From Sisyra terminalis (lineage: Eukaryota; Arthropoda; Insecta; Neuroptera; Sisyridae), in assembly GCA_958496175.1 (NCBI GenBank), contig OY292274.1:61824630-61888629 (forward strand): 64,000 bases of DNA, in the 5' to 3' direction. The notes under the pieces were generated by a model. The model was not told the DNA's origin, did not search any database, and saw nothing but the letters and a program-made list of their open reading frames with translations. Below, piece by piece: positions 10,346 to 22,299 of the stretch. Position 1 is the stretch's first letter. Each line of letters opens with the position of its first letter. A program made the position numbers and the translations under genes.

Positions 10346-12717
10346 GTGGATCACAAAGCTTTGAGAAGTTTTATTCCTCTAATCAAAACATAATTTTTTA
10401 ATAATCTTAACAAGCTGTTAAACTTTTACAATCACCAAAAAAATAGTCCAATATCCGTTCGTACAAATTGTTTCTCTCCCATCAATTGTTCTCACATTGT
10501 AATCCTTTTATTTTAGACGAAATGTGCAGACTTGGACCACAAGACTATATATAGCCACACTAGGTCGTTAGTCGTTTTCAAAACGCAACTATCATCTAAT
10601 GATGACGTCTTGTTGACTTCTCAATGAAATATAACTCACATAAAAACGCCGAATTGTATCGGAATTACGTACAATAATGATGTGTTTGGTATATAACTTT
10701 TATCGTTTGCTGATTTTTTTTACATTTATCACAGCTTTTTCTCGTAGATCAGGTGAAGTGATTCATAGATTCCAATCACACGAAATCTGAAACAAACATA
10801 CTTCTAAGTAATTTATTTTCGAAATAAGTCTTTAGTATTTGTTGTAGACAAACTGACTGCTTTTTATAATGATTTACGAGAAATATTTTAAAGGAAAACA
10901 GTTGTAGAACTTTTTTTTTGGCAAAAAAACTTTATTTTGATTTACAATAGCAAAGAAATATAATGTGCCCCTACCCATTTCATAAGCTAACAAAAAGCAT
11001 TTTGTTCATACAATATCCTTTTCTTGTAATTTTGTCATACGACAAAATTAAAGTTCAAAGCAAGTTCATGCCGCTCGACAAGAAAACAAAAAAAAATTGT
11101 TTTCGATTCAAATTCAAACAAATAGAAGAGCTTACAAATTGTATACAGACATTATTTCGTTTAATTTTTTCCCGCTTATTGTTCCAAACCCAAATTTAAA
11201 TAAACACAATGTTTTTATTCCAACAGAGTTGGAATAGTGGTTTTTGATGGTGGTTGATAAAGAAGTGAGAAGTAAATTTTACTACATAAAAGTGCAATTA
11301 ATCTTTCTTCCACTTGTGGTTGTTATATGATTTTTAAATTAATTTTTTAACACTTATATTTGCATTATTAATTTTTTTAGGGCGAAAAAACCACTGGAGC
11401 CAATGCTGAAAGAAAATTGATTTAAGGTTTCTGTTCGTTTGTGATATGTGTAATAAAGTTGCAATTACGTTGGCCTAAAGACTTTCGAAAGAGAACAGAT
11501 ATTAGCATTTAGAGGATATTCAATATCAATTGAATAATAAAATCGTGGCCGGAATATTTAAGCCATTTTTCTTCTGAAACATAAGCAATATAAATTTAAT
11601 TAAATTATGTTTCCAAAAGCCACTCATTGATAACAATAATTGGTGTCTACACAAACTTATTGAACATAAATCAAGACTATGCCGGAAGTTAATAAGTGCA
11701 AAAAAAAATGCATTCTACATAGCTCGGCTAAAAATCAGGCAGCACACGCATATCAAGCGGCACTAAAGTGAGGGCTACTTGACGTCAAACTGTTCAATAA
11801 ATCTACCGAGATTTTGGCGTTTGTGTGGACCTTTTTAGCGGTCACTCGTTGATCGGCTCGATTCAGGGATGTGATCCAACTTGAATACTAATTTCACTAA
11901 TTGGATAAGATGCGACAGGCTGATTTTTGATGCACTTGAAATGCAGTCATTCAAGTTTCTCGATTGCATATCACACACGAGTGTGCATAGTGCAGAGTGG
12001 ATCTTGGTGTTCTATAATTATAACAATTTGTTTGACGTCCACTAACGGATCGATAGTTTTTAAATATATCCTAGAGAGATAATTTTTAATGTGCTACTTG
12101 ACGAAAAAATCGCTCTTGTTATTATTATCATTTCATTCGTATTTTTTCCTCGACAAAACCATTTTTCGTGTGCCACTAGTGAATAAAAACGTTTACATTT
12201 TATCACACCATTTTTCAATTTCTTCTGTCGCTTCTACCGACTTTCAATCCATTTAATTTACTCTACTAATTCTATTGATACGAAAGATTTGATACACTGA
12301 AATTTAAAAGTAATTTATCGAATCATTTAAAATCGACTTAATTAAAAAGAATACGTACATTTGGAAGGTAAATATTTACTTATCTATGGTCACTGACTAT
12401 GAAAAACCAATCAAAGATTTACAAGAATCAAAGTCCAGTTTTGGTGTGACAAAAACATTTAATCATCAAGGATCTGGATTCTTATACGACTAATAGACTT
12501 CAGCCTAGATTTTCAAGTTTAAGATTATTGCTTGAATTTTACAGGAACATATTATAATCAATAAGGCAATCATTGCCTTATTTGCCTAAAAAAGAAAAAT
12601 ATTTGTAACAAAGGCCAAAAAAACTTTATAGGTATTACCTGATTTTAGTAAGTTTTTCGTAAGAGTTTGAAGATTTTATTTACAATTTTCCTTTGCTTGC
12701 CAACTCCAATTTTCTGG
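10346..12717. other. Intergenic DNA, candidate regulatory block at 11700-12060
   Basis: No gene was found. Positions 11700-12060 are less AT-rich and contain no repeat matched elsewhere in the window. There are several TAAT cores and a CACTTG E-box. A TATATATAG word at about 10543 lacks a supported transcript downstream. Confidence 0.3.
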
Positions 12718-12725
12718 GTACGTTA

Positions 12726-13437
12726 CAGTGGCGTAACTATGTAACCAAGGGCCCTGGAGCAAATTAAAAAAATGGAGCCCCACTGCTATGTGAACTGATT
12801 ATGTTTTATCTAATAAAAATATGAAATATACAAATACTTTAAAAGTGCTAAGCTACTTCAGCTCTTTTTTGTGCACTGCAGGGCAGGCAATAAAAAATAT
12901 TAAACAGTAACAACATAAATTACAATTAATACTTGGTGTAAGTTTGGCTAATAAAACAAAATAGAGAAGATTCAAGACTTTATTATATAAAGGTTGGGCC
13001 TACCAACTAACTAAATAACAATTATGTTTACAATTTTTCCCAGCTCTAGTTTTCGCAAAAGTATCAATGACTTCGTTTAAATCCAAGCTTGATGCGGTTT
13101 TGTTTCCAATTGCTATTAGCGATAAATGTCGGAGTCGAGTTTGGCCCATATTATTTCTTAAATATTTTTTTATTACTTTTAATTTGTTAAATGACCTTTC
13201 AGCTGCTGCAGAAGTGACAGGAATTGTAAAGAATAATAACATTGCTGTAAATACTTCCGTTAGATCGCATTCTAGCACTCCATATTTACTCATTATTTCC
13301 TTACATGATTGGTGAACTTCCAACTGAATTTCCAAAAGTTCAGTTCGATCGAGTTTTCTGGTTAGGATTCGAGGGCCTCCTGAGCTTGAGGGCCCCGGGG
13401 CACTGCCCCTTCTAGCCCTTAGGTAGCTACGCCACTA
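12726..13437 (-). mobile_element. hAT transposon deletion derivative, 712 bp, with 8-bp target duplication
   Basis: The termini are CAGTGGCGTAACTA (left) and TAGTGGCGTAGCTA (complement of the right end). They are flanked by a perfect 8-bp direct repeat GTACGTTA at 12718-12725 and 13438-13445. A coding remnant on the minus strand (13000-13335) encodes the hAT C-terminal dimerisation domain. The full-length parent would be several kilobases, so most of the transposase has been deleted while both ends were kept. Non-autonomous hATs usually arise by this kind of internal deletion. Confidence 0.92.
13000..13335 (-). pseudogene. hAT transposase C-terminal dimerisation domain, 111 aa open
   Basis: The open stretch carries the diagnostic hATC motif: FTIPVTSAAAERSFNKLKVI, then KKYLRNNMGQTRLRHLSLIA, at roughly residues 36-77. 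In hAT transposases this region mediates multimerisation and holds the tryptophan/glutamate-rich end of the RNase H fold insertion. The N-terminal BED zinc finger and the DDE residues of the catalytic core are absent, so the protein cannot transpose. The frame itself is undamaged over 111 codons, which points to a fairly recent deletion derivative. Families often called ZMYM or 52-kDa repressor-like in insects carry the same domain, but the flanking TIRs and target duplication make transposon origin clear. Confidence 0.88.
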
Positions 13438-13445
13438 GTACGTTA

Positions 13446-15352
13446 CTGATTATGCAAAGATTCATTCACCTATGAGGTTCAAACCATAGAGGTCTTCTTT
13501 CTTCACAAGTCCTGGTCGTAGGTTATATGACAATTGCTTAATTTAATTTTAATATCGTAAAATATCGCTATACTAACTATACTTATTGTTTCATTCTTTT
13601 ATTTTAATTTTCTGATATACTTTGTACATAATGTGATTCAATTTGAAAAAACAAGAATTTTTTCAAACTTTCACACAATGAATTTGTTAGTTGACAAATT
13701 GACAATAATGGTTCTAATAATTAGTTTGATTAATAACGAATTTCGACGACAATCAAATTTAAATAAGTATATGACTTGATGTTTCCTGAATTGAGAATTT
13801 CTCGCAAATTTAAACCATGAATAATAAGTGTTTTATAATATTTATACGATTTCGAACATACTATCAAAAATATTTAAAGTTACACATTTGAGTACTTAAT
13901 ACTTAACTAATTACACTGAATTATTTAAAAGTAATTATTAAAACATTATACCAGATATAGGAAAAGTACGTACGTAAGTACATAACCGGAGATGGAACTA
14001 CGTAGATAGAGAAAATAACCTTAATCTTCTATATTTAAATTTGACCGAGCAAATATATTTCAAAAAGCTTAACTCATGTTGCAAAGATAAACACTGTTTT
14101 TAATTATAAACAAGTTCCTTTTCAAAATTTAAATTTTATTTGCAATAAATAGTTCAAGAAAATGAAACCGCATGTGTTGGCACGTGTTTTAACTTCTTCA
14201 TAAATAGATATTTGGTAGCAATGACGAAAATGAATGTGGTAACACTGATACTTATAATAAAAACAACCAATCACATTTTCTTTCCTTTTGGTATCCATTT
14301 TGAATATTTGACCAATGAAAATTTAGCGCAATTATTTAAAATAAACCAAATTTACATATTGTTAGTTAAATATTTATATAACCTTTTGTAAAAATCTATT
14401 CAATTATTTATGGATTTTTTTAAACTTCTTATTTTATTTGGTTGGATTTGAGCCCGTAGGGTTCCTAGCCTACATTAGTTCGACACAAAACTTTATAAAA
14501 TATTGTCACGAGGAAATAATAATGGTTAAAATCTTATGAACTATTTACAAAAAATCAAAATAAGACATTAAATTTAAAACCAAACGACAGCATTGACCAA
14601 AATTTGTTAGCATTCATAAGATTATAATAGAGCGTTAATGTGCCCTCTTTTTAGTCTATTGTGGGGGGAGTATTTAGATTTACCAAGGCTAACTTATGTG
14701 GGTGTTCTTCCACCCATTTTATTTATCGAGCTTAATTAATTTAGTTAAGCTCCCGCTGAATGATGTCATTTCTTATATATCGACCAGCTCCTAGAAATGA
14801 CCGAAGGATTTTCCTTGGCGTCTTCTGATGATTTCAATGTTGCTGGACTTTGCCATGTTATTTATATGGAAATTGATTTAAAGGTACTTTTTTATTCAAA
14901 ATATCATCATTATAAAATTAAGTTTTCCTTAGCTATAGTGAGAAAAATTTGTTTCTTAACCGCAGGTTTCGTTATTACTTTATAATTTTTTCAGAGGCTT
15001 ACCCATGGAATTTTTCTTTTCTTCTTTGACCCTTTTTTCATGAAAGAAAAAATAAATTGAAACTTTTTCTTCAAAAAAGAAATATCCTTTAAGTTTCAAA
15101 TAGTCAACGATGGCTTATATTATTGAAATGCTGTTAAACATTCTGTAATGGGTTTTGTGCGTAACTTTGAAATCCAAATCAATGGTAATTGAAATTAACG
15201 TTATGTAATTGAAAATAGAAAAATACTGTAAAAATGAAAAAAATATTTAAAAGAAGTACCAAAATGAACATAGAATAAACGATAACGAAAGGATGTACAA
15301 AATACAATTAAAAATGCCAAGTAGCGTACATTTTGAGGTCAAATAAGTAAAT
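13446..15352. other. AT-rich intergenic DNA, nothing recognised
   Basis: No coding region, inverted repeat or dispersed repeat was recognised. The 62-codon open stretch at 14797-14985 has no known domain. Confidence 0.4.
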
Positions 15353-15810
15353 TTATAGAATAATTAATGCTTGCTTTGCTTTTGATGGGCGCCCATATTT
15401 ACGTTTTTGCCCTAAAGAAATACATTTAGTTTCCTCAGGGAATTTAATTTTTTTCAAACGGATTAGAAGACCCAACCTATGCTTGCCCTTATATTGTATT
15501 TGAAATATTGGACACGTAAAATTGCATTTACTAATATCAGCATCTATATTCAACGCATAAGTGCCATAAAGCTCTGTTTCAAATCTTCAAAAGTTTTCTA
15601 GTCTTCAATAATATATTTGGTTATCAATTCTGAAGTTATACTTTTATAACTCGAATTTGAAGTACATACATAGTATGTATTATCCACTTTTATTATTTTC
15701 TTGTTTTGCAATGCCCAATGATAAGATTCGGTCCATTCTTTGAAAGTAACTGTTGGATTCACCGAAAATTTTTGTAGCGTTACAGCTCTGTATTTCTGTC
15801 CATAGATCAT
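15353..15810 (-). pseudogene. MULE-type transposase C-terminal relic with decayed SWIM finger
   Basis: Two adjacent minus-strand frames, separated by a frameshift and stops near 15555-15597, together read as the C-terminal part of a Mutator-like transposase. The upstream part has VTFKEWTESYHWALQNKKI and YYVCTSNSS. The downstream part has CNFTCPIFQIQYKGKHRLGL, resembling a SWIM zinc finger (CxC...CxH) whose third cysteine is replaced by glycine, followed by the conserved tail GQKRKYGRPSKAKQALI. The catalytic DDE domain was not seen upstream. Terminal repeats were not identified. Confidence 0.68.
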
Positions 15811-16439
15811 TTAATTAGTAAATCATTTAATTTATTTAAAAATTTGGAAACAATTAAACGATTTCTTAAAATGTTTTCTTTTGTAACTATGGAATTGGTA
15901 GATTCAATCCCATGGTTTGTACTTAAATATCCTGATGCTGTACCATCGAACTAATTTTGATATGATTTTAGCCACATAGTGTATTGAAATAATTAATAAA
16001 TTCCGGAACTGTTTTTTCCACTTTTCTACGAAAAGTACTACTGCCTTTACAAAAGTTTGCTCAGTATTGCACGTTTGGTAAAATTAATTTTTTTGTTAAC
16101 TATAAATTAATAAATTTGCTAGCAATATCAATATTTATATCAATTTTGTCTTTATAATCAAAAAAAAATATTTAATTTGACTTTAAATTGGCGGGTAAAT
16201 TGCAAATCTAAACATTTTTTCCAACTTATTATAATATTTAGATGTTGTTGTTCATATTTAAAATAATTTTATATTATAAAGCTGTAAATTAAATTTTAAT
16301 GCTGTTAAATAACCATTGTTGTAGTGTTTATAGATGTCATATATAATATGTCATGTACTTATAATGATAAAACTTTTTCCTCTTATTATCTATCGTTAAA
16401 ACACACTTTTTAAACGTGATTTTCATCTTTTTCGGCGAT
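15811..16439. other. AT-rich DNA upstream of the MULE relic
   Basis: If the MULE-type element was longer, its catalytic part should lie here on the minus strand, but I could not find any conserved motif. The sequence is strongly AT-rich with many stops in all frames. Confidence 0.35.
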
Positions 16440-16515
16440 GTTAAATTACATCCTTTGTGAAAATGCCAAATAGACTGTGTTTGTTCACAGCACACCGGTT
16501 GCGAAGCACTGCTAT
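16440..16515 (-). mobile_element. Possible hAT-type terminus relic
   Basis: The complement reads CAGTGCTTCGCAACCGGTGT followed by GCTGTGAAC, which resembles the CAGTGGTTCTCAACCGGTGTG-type ends of many animal hAT elements. No opposite end or target duplication was found. Confidence 0.4.
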
Positions 16516-19414
16516 AGCGACTTCGTAATCAGTCTGTATTGATTTGGTTGATATAATCAATTTATATGAAAGATTATTCATAATTTATGCAAACAAATTG
16601 AAAATATATCAAAATAATTGCAAGTTTTGAAGCATTTATACGACTTTCTCATTGTAGAACTTGAGAGACTGCAATGCTTGGTAAAGACACAAACCCTCTC
16701 TGCAGCATTGTGTATTTTGACCTATAAAACGCCAATTTTTCCTATTTTTTTATAATTTAATTGTGCACAAAGTTTTAAAAACAAATTCTTCATAATTTGA
16801 ATCACTAGTTTTTCATATATTTTCTCTTTTAATTTTTCAATGTTCAAAAAATATAACAAGGTATGAATATAATTAATAAGGTGAACTTTTGATTTAAGTT
16901 TAAAACATTAACGTGATAAAAAATCGATTGTTTTATATTCTTATTAATTTCTATAATATCATTAGAATATTTTCCTAAATTTTCAAATACATTTAAATAA
17001 AAGTTTCGGAGATACAGCCTAGGAAATTCAGCACATTGTATCGGTGCAGCTGCTCGTCTATTGCTGCGTTTTTCTCGAAACTATGCTTTCAAAATCGGTT
17101 GTCAAGATTTCTCGTTTATCGTTGAAAAATTTAGTTTAAATTTTGATTTTCCAAAAAATGTAAATTATACATTAAATTTTTAGAGTTGATACATTTGCAA
17201 TAACCATTAAGTTAATTTTGCTATTCACAATTGCATTAGTTGTCTCTGAAAATTTCATAAAAAAAACTTTATTCATTTTTTTGAATTCTATTATAATTAT
17301 AAACGATGTAATATTGATAATTTTACAATTAGGGGATCAGGTGCTCAATAAAATAGAGAAATCGAGGCGGAGTTGTAGCCAAGAAGCCAAAACCCAAAGC
17401 AATAACACGCGTGGCTCATACCGAAACATGCTAATTTCCATTTTTTTTTTTTTTTTTGTCAAGCCAATCGTTTACGAAAATTTATTATAAACGCGTCCTC
17501 GTTAATTTCCTGCCATAACTCTTCTCACATCCATAGATATGTGGAGCCAGAAAAACATTTTACGACCCACAAGAAAAAAAATGCGCCGTAAAATGAAATA
17601 AAGTTGTTTGTGGCCACATTTTGTTTATACATTTCGATATTTTTATATGTTTATAATTTTTTTCGTATTAAATATCACTATACAAACATTGTCTTGAGTC
17701 TTGAGTCTTGATCCCCCGCAGACCGATACTAATAAAATAAATTATCGACTCGTGAACCACTTGGAGACTTCAACGCGCCAAAAATCGGGATATAATAATG
17801 AAAAATAACTTTTACCATATTGATTTAAATCCAAATTGAAATAATGTACCGTTTTCATATCAATTATCTGTAACAGAAGTGTGTAATTTAAGTTTGATTG
17901 TATGATCGGATCCATATATGGATCGATAGTCTTAAATGTATGCAGTTAAAAAATTTTTTATGGCCGTCACATACATGTAATTTTTAAGTATGTCAGTAAT
18001 TGTGCCACTAGAATGATTAGCACGCGTTCAATTTATCGAAAGACATTAAATTGCCTATTATTATTTTTTCATTTTTCATCTCAGTAGTGCCCGCAAGAAG
18101 AAATTGATGAAAGCGATTTATGCAGTGATGAAACTGCATAAAGTCATTACTGCACCGACACCCAAAACGAAATTAGTTTACAAAAAACAAGTGTACGAAT
18201 TATAATTATTACCTTTTTTTTTTAATTTCATTTCCATTTTCGACTTTTATTCTGCATTTTAGGCTTTTATACTCGGGAATAATTAATGATTTGTGCTTGA
18301 AAATATTGAACTGAATCGAAAGGCTATTTAAATGAGACCTATATTGGTGTGTTTCTCTTTTTTATTTTCACTGGCATATAATGATGCTTATTAAAAAATA
18401 TTAAAAATATTTAATTTGCTTTCAGGAAATCAAGTATTGTGGCTGTTACAGCAACGTTGGATATATGGATTTCTCTGTGTGATAATTTTTATATATGCAG
18501 ATTATTAGGTTGATCACTCTGCAATTAGGCACTGGACATATAAGCATGGCCAAGCATAACATAATCGAAAAATTGCAAGCGAATATTGACACGCGTTTCG
18601 CATATATGTATACTTATGGGTACCAAAAGCGTAACCACGGGGCTAATTGATCCACTGCGAAATTATACTCCATGTCGTGCTGCCGTATTTCCAATGTAAC
18701 GGTTTGGAGTCTGTAATGATCATTGCCCGGCTGGGATCTGACGAATAATTATTGAGAAATTCAGTGTTTTCTATAGCACTACAGGGAACTTATGCACTCG
18801 TTATTGATTGGTTCGGATAGGTGCTTTTGGATCATATTTCTAAAAAAAATCAATGAACACAATTATTTGATCGAACAATGACACATTTTTTGCCGTTGAA
18901 AAACTCCCGTATTGTTAAATTAATGAACTGAATAACTTGATTAATTGTTAAAGAAAATTTACAGGCCTGAAACTTTAATAAATACGAAACATAATTTGAT
19001 ATCGTTACATCATTAATTTTCCATACTACAAGTTACAAATTATTATTTTGGAGATAAAAGCTAATTTTTTGAAGTGAAAACTTCTTAAGCATCGTTGTGA
19101 CTTGAAATTTTATGAAACGGAAACGGAAAGCGGCAATAAAAGAGAAACATATACATAACTCAATAAGATTTAACATGAGAGAGCATGAGGTAGGAAACAT
19201 TAGTACTTCTTATGGTTGTGCGCGCCTGCGTATTAAGCTACTTGAGAATGGTTTTTATAGCGACCAATAACAACCGTGTTAAATTGCTTATTATAATTGT
19301 GAGCATAAACATTTCATTATTTTAATAAAATTAATTTTCAAGTTTGCCATAAATGAATACGGATTATTGTCATGATTATCCAAAAAAAAAATAAAGAAAA
19401 CAAGGCTATATAGA
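16516..19414. other. Intergenic DNA with candidate regulatory blocks
   Basis: No gene was found. A palindromic E-box GCAGCTGC is at 17046-17053 and a CAGGTG at about 17339. Positions 17500-18200 and 18500-18800 are of higher complexity without repeat matches. These are about 10 kb upstream of ASH and could be enhancers, which would need comparison with related species. Confidence 0.3.
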
Positions 19415-19428
19415 CGTCAAAAGGTTCA

Positions 19429-19548
19429 ACAGAACGTGCTCGTGAATTTCGGGCACGCCGAAAAACATTATTAAATAAGAAAAATAATAGTTCTTATACG
19501 TTTAATAATGATTTGACTGTGCAAAATAGTGAAAATTGTGCTAGTAAG
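19429..19548 (+). other. Unassigned coding-like remnant with basic STERAREFRARRK motif
   Basis: One frame reads SKGSTERAREFRARRKTLL and then about 20 polar residues, ending near a good splice donor (AG/GTAAGTA at about 19540). Basic ER.RE.RARRK stretches occur at the start of several insect transposon-encoded proteins and in uncharacterised DNA-binding proteins. No downstream exon was recognised. It is probably the first exon of a decayed element, but this is a weak call. Confidence 0.3.
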
Positions 19549-22102
19549 TACTCAAATATTTTCTAATCGCATATTTCGTCCTTAATCACGAAATTTCAAC
19601 AAAATAAAAGCGAATTTAAAATTAATTCTGATATCACATAATATTACGAACTGTATTTCAGGTACTACTCAAACAAATGTACAGCCGATTCCTTAGGTAC
19701 TTACAATTTCGTTGAAATAAAGTTGCTCATGAAGAATTTCGTTAAAATTTTTTTAACAATATTCGGTCATAATTTGTGCTCCTTTTGTGAACGATTGTGA
19801 TACCAACGAAATTTAAGACCACAACGCCCAGGATATGATGATCTTTTCTGGATAATAATTAAAAATTCTAATGCAAATGATAATATTTTACTGTGCTGCG
19901 CTTATTTTCAAGCAATCGCGAAAAATGTAATTCCAACAATGTCCAAATACAATAGTTTCAAATATTAAACGATACCTGTATCTTTTCCACCACTGGATTT
20001 ATTTTATACTTCCATTATCATAAGCTCTTGTATCATTTATCGAAAATGCAAATTTGGATTTAGGATAAATTTATGTAATATATATGTTAATAAATCGTAA
20101 AATAAATCCAACAACTATACTACTTATAAAATCATACATTCGTCTCAATATCTTGAAGTTCAATTTTTTGAAGGTTTCACTTCTACCGCGTGAGAACTGC
20201 ACACGTGTTTTTTTAATAATTTTAACAATTTCTTAAGTAATTTGTACATATAAACAACATTTTGATATAATTCTACTCATTTTATTTATCAGTTGAAAAA
20301 ATCATCCCCCAAAACAGCTCTTGGAAATAATTGTGCACTCTAATCTCTTTACGGATTTCATTATGATGTTAAAACTTCAAACTCAGTATGACTTTTCGTT
20401 TCGAATCAATTAATAAAACGGATATCTTCAACTTGTTCATCAATATCGTTTTAATGAACATTTTTTCAAAAACCTACCCCTAATATAAGCCAAAAACTAA
20501 TATAACTCATTCGCTTATCAAAGGGTAGAATCTAGCGGTGAAATTTGTATCTTACATTAAAAAAATTCCTTTTTTCCATTTCATCCCTCGAAAGATTTAA
20601 TTTTTTTTTTTTTAATATCGAAAGTTTTTGTTGAAAAGGGGTTGAAATGTCTGCGATATGAAATAATTAAAGGGGTGCGGTTGCTGCCTAAATTCTTATC
20701 AGCTTTTTTTCTCCTGTATGATACTGGAATGGTTAAATATTGTCTTAGAAGTTATGAATGAAGTTAGCAAAGCACAAATTGGCAAAAGGTGTGAGAGGTA
20801 ATCTTCACACCTTCGTTCAAGAGATAAAATTAATGACTTTAATCTTGTTATGGACGAAATATACGACCATTTATGCTCCTAATAGAAAAAATCGTTTTTT
20901 TTTTTTTGTAAAATTTGCTCATGTTTTTTTCTAGATTTATCGATATTGGAAATGAGACTTTGAAACAAAGGATAGTTTCAGAGATCCAAATGAGATCAAT
21001 TAGGGCTTTTAAAAACCAAACCATATTTTCGAGATATGGAAATGTTTTTGGATAGATTTTGAGGCAATTTGGTGAGAGAGAAAGCGAAAAACACCTTTGC
21101 AGACTTAAGTATCGTATAATTTGAGAATAATTCATTGAGGTGTTAATTTATTATTTTATTTTTTGGTAAAATTAATACAATTTGGATGTGTTATATTTAT
21201 ACCGCACATACCAATATTGTTTGGGTGTTGCACACTTGGAAAAACGTGTCTGTTGTTGATTGTAACTGCTACCTGTCAAAAAAAATGGTTTAAGTAAGAC
21301 CTAACCGCGTGATTTATGGTCCAAAATTGCACTATGGCTATTACGGATATTCAGGCACTAACTGCCGATTGTTTACTACTTTAAGTATCGCTTGGGGCAA
21401 TACGTTCACGTATGCTACATGGATTTTTTGTTTGTTCCGATGCGCTACTTGGGAAGGATATTAACTCTTTATTTTTCTCTAAAATTTCGAGAAAATATAC
21501 TTTCATCATTTATTCGTTTGGTTTTAATAAAATTCCAAGTCAACATGATGGAAGAATTGGCTTATAAAACAACCCATTATAACGATTATACTATAAAACT
21601 GCAGAAAAAAAGATACCTGAAAACTATTTACTACCTACAAAAATCCTCAAAAAATATATTTTTTCTAATGATTCCATTTGTAAGAATCTTGACTTCATTA
21701 AGTATATAATACATTAACTTTTCAATAAGTGTTGTATTTATTAGCTAAATGGTTATGAGTCGCAATAGCCATGAAGTCAGACACATATTAAGGATAGGGA
21801 AATGGAAAAATCCGGTATAAATGTTATTCTTCTCTCTACATATAGATAAAAAATTATATAGCGTTGTCTTGCTTTTAGTTCTGATATCTACGCCATCATT
21901 TTCCACAAACTTCATACTTTCTGTACTAAAATAAAAACAATAAACTAATATGGAGCAATGGAATCACACCGAAGTATATTAATTTCGATAATAATTGAAC
22001 TGTTGGCCATTTGTTCACTTTAGTCAACTTTAGTCATTTAGTGATCCATTTTAGGGAGTATTAATTTTTTGATCATTTGTTTAAAAATTATACATTTAAC
22101 AA
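19549..22102. other. AT-rich intergenic DNA, nothing recognised
   Basis: Open stretches at 20848-21135 (minus) and 21392-21709 (plus) have no recognisable domain and a composition typical of chance ORFs in AT-rich DNA. Positions 21180-21420 are somewhat richer in G+C. Confidence 0.35.
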
Positions 22103-22264
22103 TGCTGTGTATGCAATATATAGAATATATTGCGGTTCAATTTATGTAGTATAATTTAATATAATAATATATAATATTAATATAAAATAAATAAATTAAT
22201 ATAATATAACAATTATACTACATAAATTGGACCACAATATATTCTATATATTGTATACACAGTA
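22103..22264. mobile_element. Palindromic MITE, short form
   Basis: Inverted arms of about 55 bp (TGTGTATGCAATATATAGAA and on to TTATGTAGTATAATT) flank an AT-only centre. The same arms and the 3' flank ACTGTTCAAAGT.AGCGAAAAAATCT recur at 46570-46980, so this is a family. The real right end therefore probably lies beyond 22264, near 22295. Confidence 0.65.
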
Positions 22265-22299
22265 CAACTGTTCAAAGTCAGCGAAAAAATCTAATTTCA

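Noticed and set aside
10540..10580. TATA-containing promoter (TATATATAG)
   Set aside because: No coding region or transcript signal follows on either strand, and such words are expected by chance at this base composition.
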